From an uncultured Bacteroidales bacterium (GTDB taxonomy: Bacteria; Bacteroidota; Bacteroidia; Bacteroidales; WCHB1-69): a DNA stretch of 49,881 nucleotides. Below, one piece after another: positions 8,860 through 17,959 of this stretch. The stretch lies in NCBI GenBank assembly GCA_946413585.1, contig CAMKLG010000018.1:1-49881 (forward strand). Direction: 5' to 3'. The number at the start of each line of letters is the position of its first letter. The stretch's first letter is position 1. A program made the position numbers and the translations under genes. Under the pieces are notes generated by a model. That model had not been told where the DNA came from, made no database searches, and saw only the letters and a program-made list of their open reading frames with translations.

Positions 8860-9715
8860 CGTTATACTGTTCAAAAAGGTTATAAAACTCGGCGAAAGCC
8901 AAGGTGTTGTGAATTCGGATTAGGGATCCGTCGATTAGAATCATATAGAGGGTGTTGCAGCAATCCGACAGTTGTAATGCACCTTTTTCAACAATGATTG
9001 TTTTTTCACCAGTTGGTGCCATATAATAAACATTAGAACAAGTACCGAAAAAAAAGCCAATGGGACTTGCACACACACAGGTGATATCTGACTCCTCTCT
9101 TGATAATACATATTCTTGCTGATCTTTGACTAAAATCAAATCCTTGTCTACGGATAAAATCAAAAGCGATTGATTTCCAGAAATATTGCAGACTCGACCG
9201 TTGACTTCGAATAACATTTTTATGGTCTTATCTTCCATGTTGCATACTTTAACAATGCTATGTTGTAGTTTTCTTTTCTTGTCGATTGTGTAAATGACAA
9301 TAAAAAAACAACTTTCTGTCGTGGATGGAAAGATTGTCGCATTAGTTGTATTCAGTTTAGTCAAAACTTCCGTCTTTTTTTTTGTGTTGATACGACTTGT
9401 GCTGTTGGAAATGGAAATGATTCTCTTGTCTTGAAGTATGATTGTCTGGTCTTTTAACACAATCATACGTTTAACCGGTTTAATGTTCGGGTATCCGAAT
9501 ATAGCGGTTGAATCTTTCAGTTGTCCGCTGATAGAGAAAAATACATTGTCTTTGAAAACAAAAACATTGCATGCGTTGTTAGCTATCAACTGAGCATTTA
9601 TCAAGGAATTTGATTTTGTAATCAGTTGAGCTTGAGCACCATCAGGAATTTTGTATTGTGCCGATGTTAGCGACCAAGATATAATGATAGTAAATAAAAG
9701 AATAACTTTTTGCAT
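8834..9715 (-). CDS. Exported hypothetical protein, beta-propeller-like repeats
   Basis: 293 residues from the ATG at 9715 (MQKVILLFTIIISWSLTSAQ is the signal peptide; a longer frame to 9811 would overlap the upstream gene). The body shows repeated short strands separated by charged turns (CNVFVFKDNVFFSISG; MIVLKDQTIILQDKRIISIS; SLLILSVDKDLILVKDQQEYVLS; YMILIDGSLIRIHN), a pattern typical of beta-propeller blades, though no family motif is visible. The C-terminus is acidic (EQYNDEDDNTHH). It starts 1 bp after the preceding gene and runs 26 bp into the next, so translation is probably coupled. Confidence 0.68.
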   Translation of the reverse strand: MQKVILLFTIIISWSLTSAQYKIPDGAQAQLITKSNSLINAQLIANNACNVFVFKDNVFFSISGQLKDSTAIFGYPNIKPVKRMIVLKDQTIILQDKRIISISNSTSRINTKKKTEVLTKLNTTNATIFPSTTESCFFIVIYTIDKKRKLQHSIVKVCNMEDKTIKMLFEVNGRVCNISGNQSLLILSVDKDLILVKDQQEYVLSREESDITCVCASPIGFFFGTCSNVYYMAPTGEKTIIVEKGALQLSDCCNTLYMILIDGSLIRIHNTLAFAEFYNLFEQYNDEDDNTHH

Positions 9716-9716
9716 A

Positions 9717-10937
9717 TTATTTTGTTTGAGGGCGTCCGTAACGTACATTGTAGCCGAATTTGATATACTTTTGCATCTTATGTCCTCCTGCGATATTGGC
9801 AAACATATCAATAGTCGCTTTGGTGTAGGTCATACTTAAACGTTCAATATTTCTTATATCTGTCAAATCAGATTCTGAGTATTTCAAAATTCCACCTAAT
9901 GTGGTTTTTGCAAATGAAGTCAAAGACTCCTCAGTCCTTTTACCTTCTTTCCAAGGTAACCATCCACATCCCACTTCGATACCAACACCTTCGGCGAAAG
10001 TCCATAAGGCATCACCGATATCAGGATTGACACCATTATCTTTCGCATATTTTTCCATAGGACTTGTTTTGGGGAAGAGTTGTTCGAAAGCATAGACCCA
10101 ATTGTCGTTTTTCTCCAAGAAGTCATTAATAAATTCACCTAAAAAGGACCCCCTTTCGTCAGTGATTTCAGTGGAATAATTAGTGTACGGTAGATTTCTT
10201 GGCTCAGGTTTATCCATATTAGTGTCCAAGTCTGGCAATGTTTGTTTTGGATTTATCGCATTGGGGTCGAGGTACGGTATCCCATTCTCGTCTAAAGAGA
10301 CTGGATTTGCGACAGTTCTCTCCTCCACTTTCATGTTCAGTTCTTCATAGATATATCCCGACTTTGTGGTAACGAGGTACCGCTGTTTGATACTATCGGC
10401 TTCTCCCAAATAACTTTCCCTGTTCTCCATCTCCATCATCTGTGAATGCGCTTGGACAAACATTTGCTCAAATTCCTTTCGGGCATACATGTTCTCGAAC
10501 AATTCATCTAAATACGCCTCATCATAATCTATTCCGTTCTGCTTATAGTAGTCTTTAATCCATTGTTTGATTTGATCCGCCTCATTAGCTGGTGAGAATG
10601 CAACACCTTGTTGAGGCCCTGCAAAATACGGATTGGTGGTGGGATCTATCGTCGTTGCACTACTTTCTCCCCCTCCTGCATCATGGCCCATACAATGGCA
10701 ATCGAATTTCAGGCAACTGTAAGGAGCCTGGATGGCTCGTCGAGCCGCGTCGCACTCGCTCTTCGTTTGGAATGTTCTGTTGTTGTTTTCGTTTACGATA
10801 CGTTCCGCCTCTAATTCCGCTCTTAGACGCTCCCACATATCGGTACAATTATTCGTGTAGTTTACTATTAGAGTCCATTGACCATGAACAAGTAAGTACG
10901 AAAAAAGTAAAACAATAATGATGATGGCTCTTCTCAT
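9717..10937 (-). CDS. Exported hypothetical protein with cysteine-containing N-terminal region
   Basis: Unrecognised 406-residue protein with signal peptide MRRAIIIIVLLFSYLLVHGQ. The N-terminal ~85 mature residues contain six cysteines (TNNCTD, SECDAA, YSCLKFDCHCMGH) in an alpha-helical, charged context. Residues ~115-200 are helical and acidic (AYLDELFENMYARKEFEQMF), then a Pro/Asn-rich stretch. The C-terminal ~150 residues contain a Gly-rich helix pair (LWTFAEGVGIEVGCGWLPW; TSFAKTTLGGILKY). It does not look like a barrel and may be periplasmic or surface-exposed. It follows the adhesin gene by 17 bp and the next gene starts 1 bp later. Confidence 0.7.
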   Translation of the reverse strand: MRRAIIIIVLLFSYLLVHGQWTLIVNYTNNCTDMWERLRAELEAERIVNENNNRTFQTKSECDAARRAIQAPYSCLKFDCHCMGHDAGGGESSATTIDPTTNPYFAGPQQGVAFSPANEADQIKQWIKDYYKQNGIDYDEAYLDELFENMYARKEFEQMFVQAHSQMMEMENRESYLGEADSIKQRYLVTTKSGYIYEELNMKVEERTVANPVSLDENGIPYLDPNAINPKQTLPDLDTNMDKPEPRNLPYTNYSTEITDERGSFLGEFINDFLEKNDNWVYAFEQLFPKTSPMEKYAKDNGVNPDIGDALWTFAEGVGIEVGCGWLPWKEGKRTEESLTSFAKTTLGGILKYSESDLTDIRNIERLSMTYTKATIDMFANIAGGHKMQKYIKFGYNVRYGRPQTK

Positions 10938-10954
10938 AAATGTGAGGCATGTCG

Positions 10955-13900
10955 TTAGTTCACGATTAATTTCAGAGTTGCAACTCGGTCTCCTGTGGTG
11001 GAGATTCGCACGAAGTAGATGCCTGGTTTCAGCATTTCAGTGTTCAGAAGATGTTCTTTCCCTGTAGATTTCTCGCTCAAGAGTGTTTTTCCGTTGACAT
11101 CCAGCACTTGTATCATTTCGAGATTTTGTCCTTCTTGGTGAAGTCGGACGATAGTGGAATTGTGGGATGGATTCGGATAAAGTTGAATGTGAGACAATAG
11201 ATTGTCGTAGTCGTTGATACCAACGGTGATGGTATTGCCGTTCACAAAGTTGCTTTCGCCAAAAGAGCAGACAGATTTGACACGCCAGAAATAGTTTTCG
11301 TTTAGCAAGTTGTTTATCGTCATCTGATGATTGGTCGTGTTTTCTGTATGCACATCACTGCCGCTGGTGCCGTATTCCACAATATAATAGCTGGCATTTT
11401 CACCACCTGTCCAAGTCAAAGTGACTGTGTTCCCATTGATGGTGTGGTTCAGGTTTTCAGGGGCTTCACAGGCCTCAACATCCGAATATTGCCAGATCAG
11501 AATCGGAAAACCATTGTTGATGGGCACGGCGTAATCGGATTTCCAAACGGGCACCACAAGGCCTTGGTTCAGAGTGGCGACAAAGGCAGGGTCTCGCATT
11601 TCTTCGTCCGTCATACCTTCGTTATCCTTGAAATTGTTCTCGCCGATGGCATAGTTCTGTCCTGTAATGGCCGAACTGAAGTAGCAGTTGTACATCAGCA
11701 CTTCTTCAGCGCCTCCGATGATGGCACCGATGCCATACCCTTGGCCCGTGACACTGGCGGCCACGTAGCTGTTGCGTACAGTGGAATAGTTGCTGAACCC
11801 AACCAGACCGCCCACATAGTGGTTCCCGCTCACGGAACAAGTATTGTAACATCCTGAGATGATGGAATTTGTCCCCTCGTCCTGATAACCTACCAATCCA
11901 CCACAATAACTGAGAGCGAAGAGGGAGCCTCCGTTCACGTAACAGTCACGCATGTAAGTGTTCTCGGCGTATGCCACCATGCCGCCCGTGTAGTTGCGTC
12001 CGCTGGCGGTGATGTTCACCAAACCCACCTCATACAGGTTGGCACTCAATGTGTAGCCAAAGAAACCCTGATATTCAGTGTTTGGCTGGTCGATGTATAA
12101 GTTGGTGATGGTCATTCCGTTGCCATCAAACGTGCCTCCGAAAGGATAATTGGGATAGCGGCCGATGGAGGTCATGTTGTTGGGCTGGTTGAGCGGAAGC
12201 ACGATGTTGTTCATTAGCTTGATGTACTTGCCATAGAAGGTGGTGCCGCTGTTGCAGCGGTCGGCCACCCATTGCAGCATGTCGGCATCGTATATGAGGA
12301 TGGTGTCGGCGTTCAGCCAGGAGACCTCGAAGGTCTGGAGGGCACCGTAATAAGGTTCCGTATTTTCTGCGATTGTTACAAAAGCTCGATATTCATAGAA
12401 CGTATTAACAGGGAGGCCGTATAACGAAGCGGAGAAATTATCGGTTCCTCCAGTCGCATTCACCGTGGTAAAGTTCGCGTCTCCCACTGTTCGATATTCG
12501 AAACCCTGATTGGTAACAGTGGCGTCGCCCATGGACATTGAACCGTTAAGTGTGGCGGATGATTCAGTCAAATTAGTGGTGGCGTTCGTGGTGACTGAAA
12601 CGGTTTGGGTTGTGAAATTCCGATAATTACCATATACAGTTTCGCAGCCGACAGCTGTACAGAAAGTCCTGTATGTGTATTGAGTGTTGGGAGTTAATCC
12701 TGTTACGGTTTCCGACACACTGCCCTCTCCCGACACTGTAACCGTTTGAAATACTGTGTCTGTTATTTTTCTGTACTCAAATCCATAGGAGGATATGTTG
12801 GCATCTCCTATGGTGAAGGAACCGTTTAGTGTGGCGTGGGTTTGGGTGATATTGGTGGCGTTATTCGTTGAGGTAGACACAGATGTTGTTGTAAAGGTAT
12901 TATAGTAGCCAGATGAATAAATCGTACCGCATTCCGTAGCGGTTGCAAATGCTCTATAATAATAGGTTGTATTTGGAATAAGATTAGATAAGGTATATGA
13001 AATATTAGAATTGTGCGGAACTGTAACTTGTATCCAATTGGCTTCACCATACCTTTTGTATTCGAACCCTTGGCCTGTAACAGTGGCGTCGCCCATAGTA
13101 GATAAATCACAAACTAAAGTCGCTTGGGTTTGAGTTACGTTCGAAGCATAAGCGTACACACTAACCGAACTTGTTGTGAAATTTTTTGACACACCATATA
13201 TTGTTGAACATCCAATAGCAGTGCAGAATGCACGATAAGTGTATTGTGTGCTTGGAGCTAAATTAGTTATTGTTTGTTGTACGTTTTCATTTCCCGACAC
13301 ATTGACAAATTGATATACGGTGTCTGTGTTTTTCTTGTATTCAAAACCTTGAGAAACAATGTTTGCATCACCTATCGTCAACGTACCGTTGAGAGTGGCA
13401 TGCGTTTGTGTAACATTGGTGGCATTACTGGTGGCAACACTTATTGAAGCCGTTGTGAAATTCTTATCCTCTCCAAAAGTAGTATCGCATCCTTGCGTAA
13501 CTAAATATGTTTTATAGGTGTAATTGGTTGAAGGTATTAGACCAGATACAGAGAACGAGAGAGTGTCAACGATATTATTACTACAGTTTGCTAATGAATA
13601 ACTGGAAGAATTAACAGCCTTATACATAAATCCAGTTGACATAATTATGTCGTTTTCTACAGTAATAGCGCCTTTTAAATGTGCATGACTTTGTGTTACG
13701 CTTATAGGATTTAAAGTGCTAACATCATGGATGATCATTGTTAGAATAGGATAGCCAGAATTCGTATATGGGACAATGTCCTGCTCATAAGCGCATGAAC
13801 CGTTATTAAGCATATTAACAAAATCAAAGGTTTGCATGAAACTATATGACATTGGAGCACCTCCGTAGTTATTGTTTCCACCACATGTGTTAAGGTAATA

Positions 13901-15055
13901 GCAATTAAGAACATTATTGTTTGGAGAATTAGACATGTATCCGACAATTCCTCCTTTACAGGAAGAGATATTATTAACGTTAATGTTCCCACTGTTGTAA
14001 CAATTACTAACGTTGATAGAGGCTGATGAATATGACTCGTTTAGAAGTCTTCCTACTATGCCGCCTGAATAGGAGTATGCAGAAACATTTCCAGTATTAT
14101 AACAATTAGTGATGTTCCCTGTTACATATACGAAACCTATTATTCCCCCCGACGTACTACCAGAACTTCCTGCATTCGAACTATTTCCGGTACTATAACA
14201 ATTTGAAATGTTGAAAGATGAATTCGAGGCACCTATGATACCTCCAATAAAAGAAGCAACAGAAGATGACGAAATATTACCAACATTTGAACAGTTTATT
14301 ATGGTAGATTCTCCGTTTGCTTGTCCAAGGATTCCGCCAGCACAAGTTCTAACGCCATTTTGCGTTGTGGCATTACTTGAAGAAGAAGTAACTGTACCGT
14401 TAATATTATGGCAATTTTTGATATAGATTGATTCAGACGAATAGCCAATAATGCCTCCCGAATAATGCGAACCACTACCAGAGGATGAAATATTATTATG
14501 ACTACAGCTACAATTATTAATTATCATTACTCCTGATGCATAACCAATTATTCCACCTGCATAACCACCCGGAGAGGAATTGTATGTGTTAATAATATTA
14601 TCACAGATTATAATTAAATCCTTGATCAAAGCTCCATCTGTATATCCAAAGAAACCCACGCGATTTGCAGAACTGTTGATATAAAGGCCCGAAATAGTGT
14701 GGTTGTTACCATCAAAATGGCCGCCGAAGGAATAATAGTTTGTGTTGGATATCCAATATCCTATTGGAGTCCATTGGAACGACTCGCTACCGTTGAGGTT
14801 CACATCTGTCATCAATTTGTAATGAAGATTATGATTGGAAACATGACCACCAGCGGCATCTAAACCATTGTTTACGCGGTTGGCGAGGTATGCCAGCTGC
14901 TGGGCGTTCTCAATCAGAAAGGGATCTGATTCTGTTCCTGTACCGTTTGTCCATGAGGCATAGGTGCCGTCCCATACGGAAACTTGAGCCGATACTCTTG
15001 TTAAGGATAATAATGCCACTAATAGCACACAAGAAAGGTAATAACTTCTGTTCAT
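10955..15055 (-). CDS. T9SS-secreted adhesin-like protein: GLUG-type beta-helices, five FN3-like repeats, sorting domain
   Basis: Large surface or secreted protein, 1366 residues from the ATG at 15055 (signal peptide MNRSYYLSCVLLVALLSLTRVSAQ; the frame runs on to 15130 inside the upstream gene). Order: residues ~30-440, a right-handed-helix region with GLUG-like turns (YAGGIIGYASG, CAGGILGQANG, CKGGIVGYMSN); ~445-908, five tandem FN3-like units of ~92 residues with shared signatures (NVTQTHATLNG, QGFEYK, YTYRAF, NFTT); ~910-1150, a second GLUG helix (YTGGMVAYAE, YVGGLVGFSN); ~1191-1275, one canonical FN3 (VTLTWTGG); ~1284-1366, a T9SS type A sorting domain (IQLYPNPSHN to GIYFVRIST). Family knowledge: the last domain is cut off and the cargo is fixed to the surface through lipopolysaccharide or released. 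Ligand unknown. The gene starts 23 bp after the lipoprotein gene. Confidence 0.9.
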   Translation of the reverse strand: MNRSYYLSCVLLVALLSLTRVSAQVSVWDGTYASWTNGTGTESDPFLIENAQQLAYLANRVNNGLDAAGGHVSNHNLHYKLMTDVNLNGSESFQWTPIGYWISNTNYYSFGGHFDGNNHTISGLYINSSANRVGFFGYTDGALIKDLIIICDNIINTYNSSPGGYAGGIIGYASGVMIINNCSCSHNNISSSGSGSHYSGGIIGYSSESIYIKNCHNINGTVTSSSSNATTQNGVRTCAGGILGQANGESTIINCSNVGNISSSSVASFIGGIIGASNSSFNISNCYSTGNSSNAGSSGSTSGGIIGFVYVTGNITNCYNTGNVSAYSYSGGIVGRLLNESYSSASINVSNCYNSGNINVNNISSCKGGIVGYMSNSPNNNVLNCYYLNTCGGNNNYGGAPMSYSFMQTFDFVNMLNNGSCAYEQDIVPYTNSGYPILTMIIHDVSTLNPISVTQSHAHLKGAITVENDIIMSTGFMYKAVNSSSYSLANCSNNIVDTLSFSVSGLIPSTNYTYKTYLVTQGCDTTFGEDKNFTTASISVATSNATNVTQTHATLNGTLTIGDANIVSQGFEYKKNTDTVYQFVNVSGNENVQQTITNLAPSTQYTYRAFCTAIGCSTIYGVSKNFTTSSVSVYAYASNVTQTQATLVCDLSTMGDATVTGQGFEYKRYGEANWIQVTVPHNSNISYTLSNLIPNTTYYYRAFATATECGTIYSSGYYNTFTTTSVSTSTNNATNITQTHATLNGSFTIGDANISSYGFEYRKITDTVFQTVTVSGEGSVSETVTGLTPNTQYTYRTFCTAVGCETVYGNYRNFTTQTVSVTTNATTNLTESSATLNGSMSMGDATVTNQGFEYRTVGDANFTTVNATGGTDNFSASLYGLPVNTFYEYRAFVTIAENTEPYYGALQTFEVSWLNADTILIYDADMLQWVADRCNSGTTFYGKYIKLMNNIVLPLNQPNNMTSIGRYPNYPFGGTFDGNGMTITNLYIDQPNTEYQGFFGYTLSANLYEVGLVNITASGRNYTGGMVAYAENTYMRDCYVNGGSLFALSYCGGLVGYQDEGTNSIISGCYNTCSVSGNHYVGGLVGFSNYSTVRNSYVAASVTGQGYGIGAIIGGAEEVLMYNCYFSSAITGQNYAIGENNFKDNEGMTDEEMRDPAFVATLNQGLVVPVWKSDYAVPINNGFPILIWQYSDVEACEAPENLNHTINGNTVTLTWTGGENASYYIVEYGTSGSDVHTENTTNHQMTINNLLNENYFWRVKSVCSFGESNFVNGNTITVGINDYDNLLSHIQLYPNPSHNSTIVRLHQEGQNLEMIQVLDVNGKTLLSEKSTGKEHLLNTEMLKPGIYFVRISTTGDRVATLKLIVN

Positions 15056-15078
15056 CTGTCTGTTTATTATTGTTGGTA

Positions 15079-15867
15079 TTAATCTTGATATTCGTAACGG
15101 GTCGTGATGACGGTACCATCTAAATAACATTTTCTAGTTAATGGATAATTCTCATCATATGTATATGTAAAGTTTAGAGATCCAACACTGCTATGACTGC
15201 CTGAAATAACGTTGTTTTTTGATGAAGGGAACAAAAAACGTTCTACAAAAACATCACTATTAAACAGATTATCATAAAAGTTCACACAAAGATCATGAAA
15301 TGGGTTTCCCTTGTTGTCATATCTGAAAGAATAGGATGATACATAGTCTCCATCGTTATAGTATTTTATTCTTGCCACATTCCCTTCAAGCCATTCAAAA
15401 TAGTACTCTTCCGATATAGAAAGAGACGGCATATAATGAGACACTTTTGTAAGATTATCTCCATTATATTCATAGGTGTATTCTCTTTCTGGATTGTCAT
15501 TCATGTCGTAGCATTTCACAGAAGAGAGTCTGTCGTTCTGATAAAACAATTCATATCTGGTATGTCCATCTGAGATTGTTGATATTTTGTTGTTTTGATA
15601 AAAGAACTGGGCAATCTCAACATCCTCCTCTTCTAACATACCATATTCATAGTAATAGTAATGTTTTGTAATTGTTCTTATTTGATTGCCGTTCCATTCC
15701 CAGATTTCTTCACAAATGCTCTCATCTTCATCATAAGAACACTCTTCGATGATTTTTGATATTTTTTTCTCCTGTGTCGTCTCTTCCGAGCTAATCGGAT
15801 TTCGTTCACAGGAAGTGAAAAGCAACAGGACAGACACGAAAAAAATGACAAGACTTGATTTTTTCAT
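15079..15867 (-). CDS. Lipoprotein with YD/RHS-like Tyr-rich repeats
   Basis: 262-residue lipoprotein: MKKSSLVIFFVSVLLLFTSC gives a lipobox (FTSC) with Cys20 followed by Glu and Arg. The mature part is made of short antiparallel-strand repeats of the type seen in Bacteroidetes cell-surface YD/RHS-like lipoproteins (RYELFYQNDRLSSVKCYD, EYTYEYNGDNLTKVSHY, YYFEWLEGNVARIKYYND, SYSFRYDNKGNP). No enzyme motif. It is the first gene of the tight run ending at 5264. Upstream (15868-16002) only an imperfect -7 box is seen, so it could also be read through from the gene at 16003-17115. Confidence 0.75.
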   Translation of the reverse strand: MKKSSLVIFFVSVLLLFTSCERNPISSEETTQEKKISKIIEECSYDEDESICEEIWEWNGNQIRTITKHYYYYEYGMLEEEDVEIAQFFYQNNKISTISDGHTRYELFYQNDRLSSVKCYDMNDNPEREYTYEYNGDNLTKVSHYMPSLSISEEYYFEWLEGNVARIKYYNDGDYVSSYSFRYDNKGNPFHDLCVNFYDNLFNSDVFVERFLFPSSKNNVISGSHSSVGSLNFTYTYDENYPLTRKCYLDGTVITTRYEYQD

Positions 15868-16002
15868 ATTGAATATATTTGATTGTAATGAAATTTAATA
15901 TTTAATAACTATATCCCTTATTTCTTGAACTGTTCAAAAGCATGTTTCTGTTCACTTTCTTTATTCACGACAAAAACAGAGAGCGGATACATTTGCTATT
16001 TG

Positions 16003-17115
16003 TCACCAATTTCGAAGTTGAACACCTTTCCAAACGATATCTGCACTTGATCTTTCTTTCTTCTTTTGACTGATGATGTCTATTACGTCGGCTTCTTCAG
16101 GAAGTGGAGGGAAATGCAAGGCCAAATATACTCGTCGTGTTGAAGATTTTGCCACATTATTCTTTCCTAGTTTGATTCTTTCTTCATTGTCTAAGTTTTC
16201 AGCTCCGATGCATTTATACTCTTTACCATTCCAAGAAATATAGGTGTTTTCGTAAAGCATATAATAGGTATCTAAATCTTCATCATCTCTGCTCCAATTA
16301 AGCTCTAAAACAACGAGAGTCAGAGAATCCGTTTTTTTCACTAACCCGAGCCAATAGTCATCCCTCCCCTTTTCATAGGAAGTTTGTTCGATACCATTAT
16401 CAACCTCTGGATTAAGGGTGTTATTTCGTCCCAAAAAATAACCTTTCATGAATCCATACGCAAACATATCATCTGCAGGGATGCGAAACCAATAATCAAC
16501 ATTCGTTTCGCCTATCACGTTGTATAATGTCGTTGCCATGAAGGGAAAAACTTTAAAAAGATTGTCTTCGCTACCTTCGCTTTTTGCGTGAGCCTTCCAT
16601 ACCATTTTTTGTTTTTCTCGGTCATTAGATGATATTTCATAAACAAACAAGTCTATGTATCGATTAAACTTGTTTACACGTTGTTGAGTTTGTTTGTAAT
16701 CCACTACACCATAGTGATAATTATAATAATATTTTGTACCTGATGAATTATTGCGGGCAGTAACAGACGAAACGTCGGTTCGTCCCCAAACAGGTTCTGA
16801 GACCGTTCGTGTGTACGATGCGTCTTTTATATCATATCCTAACAATATACAGACCTCGGCAGAATCTGATTGGGGTGTCACTTCAATTCCGCCTCGCATT
16901 TGAAATGCGTAAGAAATATATTTGGCATATTCCTTAAATTCTACATCATCGTTAGATACATTTTCCATATTTGAAAGTATGCAAAAGTGTTTACCGGAGA
17001 AATTATAGGTGCCAAATGAGTTAACATGTGTTTCAATAGTCACAGCTCTAAGCATATGCGGAAAAGCTACTGTTAATACTATGACAATAACTTTCGAGAA
17101 AAAACAGTTTTTCAT
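16003..17115 (-). CDS. Exported hypothetical protein, DUF4136/LPP20-like first half
   Basis: 370 residues with signal peptide MKNCFFSKVIVIVLTVAFPHMLRA. The region GKHFCILSNMENVSNDDVEF to EVCILLGYDI and on to LFVYEISS resembles the general plan of DUF4136/LPP20 periplasmic domains (a strand, a helix with paired charges, then a strand with VxLGY); this is a weak likeness. The second half has no recognised motif and ends in basic residues. It has its own promoter (17142-17149) and is followed after 135 bp by the lipoprotein gene, so it may lead the secreted cluster. Confidence 0.65.
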   Translation of the reverse strand: MKNCFFSKVIVIVLTVAFPHMLRAVTIETHVNSFGTYNFSGKHFCILSNMENVSNDDVEFKEYAKYISYAFQMRGGIEVTPQSDSAEVCILLGYDIKDASYTRTVSEPVWGRTDVSSVTARNNSSGTKYYYNYHYGVVDYKQTQQRVNKFNRYIDLFVYEISSNDREKQKMVWKAHAKSEGSEDNLFKVFPFMATTLYNVIGETNVDYWFRIPADDMFAYGFMKGYFLGRNNTLNPEVDNGIEQTSYEKGRDDYWLGLVKKTDSLTLVVLELNWSRDDEDLDTYYMLYENTYISWNGKEYKCIGAENLDNEERIKLGKNNVAKSSTRRVYLALHFPPLPEEADVIDIISQKKKERSSADIVWKGVQLRNW

Positions 17116-17141
17116 ATTGGAGGAATTTAGTTTTTATGCTG

Positions 17142-17149
17142 CAAAATTA
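17142..17149 (-). promoter_or_regulatory. Predicted -7 box (TAATTTTG) of the 16003-17115 gene
   Basis: On the minus strand TAATTTTG matches TAnnTTTG and lies 26 bp before the start codon. A TTG 18 bp further upstream may be the -33 element. It is the last good promoter before the nine secreted-protein genes and may serve several of them. Confidence 0.6.
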
Positions 17150-17221
17150 CCATATCCACCAATTCCACAACCATTCATAATGAGATAATAATATCTCAAA
17201 AACGAGACAAGTTTGTCACAC

Positions 17222-17440
17222 TCAATCTAGGTTGAGACAAGTGGAATACTCCGCAAAGAAATCTCTCCCTAATAATCCCGAGATTTTGAACAACACCTGT
17301 GTATCTATGCTATAGCTGTAGAAAATGCGGTAGCAAACTCGGCGATCAATATTCAACTTTCGCGCAAGCCACACTACTGTGCGCCCTTGCGCACGCAATT
17401 CTTCCTGAATAATGTGCCCGATATGAATGGGTTCTGCCAT
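17222..17440 (-). CDS. Small HTH (XRE-like) DNA-binding protein
   Basis: 72-residue regulator. The ATG at 17440 was chosen because the family starts a few residues before the motif IHIGHIIQEELRAQGRTV; the longer frame to 17572 runs through a terminator hairpin and the structured leader and is unlikely to be protein. The HTH comprises WLARKLNIDRRVCYRIF, followed by SIDTQVLFKISGLLGRDFF, the usual C-terminal helix of these Bacteroidetes regulators. Target unknown. The gene lies 60 nt downstream of an intrinsic terminator in its own leader (17499-17524), which suggests attenuation. Confidence 0.82.
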   Translation of the reverse strand: MAEPIHIGHIIQEELRAQGRTVVWLARKLNIDRRVCYRIFYSYSIDTQVLFKISGLLGRDFFAEYSTCLNLD

Positions 17441-17498
17441 GTTGTCTGCGGTTTTACGCGGTTTGCTTATCGGTACACAGGTCTTCACTAGGACACAT

Positions 17499-17524
17499 AA
17501 AAAACGTGGACATTCTTTGTCCAC
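17499..17524 (-). terminator. Intrinsic terminator in the leader of the HTH gene
   Basis: Minus strand: GTGGAC-AAAGAAT-GTCCAC followed by G and six T. It lies 58 nt before the HTH start codon and directly after the long hairpin at 17523-17641; the last bases of the outer arm overlap the terminator stem, so the two structures may compete. Confidence 0.65.
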
Positions 17525-17641
17525 ATTCTGAGGTCCTAGGAAAACCCGTATTGAATGACAAGTCACGCCCACGCATTACGCAGACATTTACGACTTGTTC
17601 GCATCAATACATCATTTGAAATTTCCTAGGTTTCAGAATGT
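17523..17641 (-). ncRNA. Candidate structured RNA or attenuator leader, rod-like hairpin
   Basis: Read on the minus strand, CATTCTGA pairs with TCAGAATG, then CCTAGGAAA with TTTCCTAGG, then GTATTGA with TCAATAC, then ACAAGTC with GACTTGT, with small internal loops between, making a ~119-nt rod. A full promoter lies upstream (17731-17761) and an intrinsic terminator ends it (17499-17524). A ~225-nt transcript is therefore predicted. It could be a free small RNA with a 6S-like shape or the regulatory leader of the HTH gene. No family is claimed. The rest of 17441-18168 holds these elements and the plus-strand toxin-antitoxin promoters. Confidence 0.5.
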
Positions 17642-17730
17642 TTCCGAACAAATAGCAAACGCTATGATTTATACTAAATTCTACTTTCTTCTATATCAAT
17701 AATCTTTGGTTCTATATTATAATAACGGTG

Positions 17731-17761
17731 CAAAAGTACATAAAATATCAGCGCAAACAAA
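17731..17761 (-). promoter_or_regulatory. Predicted promoter of the structured RNA/HTH leader (TTTG-N19-TACTTTTG)
   Basis: On the minus strand TTTG (17758-17761) and TACTTTTG (17731-17738) are 19 bp apart, an exact match to the Bacteroidetes -33/-7 layout. Transcription would start near 17724. Confidence 0.65.
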
Positions 17762-17959
17762 CATTTGATTACGTTATTTGTAGAACTGTTTTTCCTCAAG
17801 TATTGTCCCGAAACAATGCTTAGATGAAAATGTCGGTGCGGATTATACCCCATTCCCTGCGAAATTTCGCTCTAAAAATTTAACAATTAGAGTTTGAATT
17901 GTTAATTCGATTCGGTATTGTGCTGATAACCAAACAAAAAAGGAAATTTCACAAAACCC

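Noticed and set aside
17441..17572. Extended N-terminus of the HTH protein
   Set aside because: The extension would be encoded by the terminator hairpin and part of the structured leader; homologues start near the ATG at 17440.
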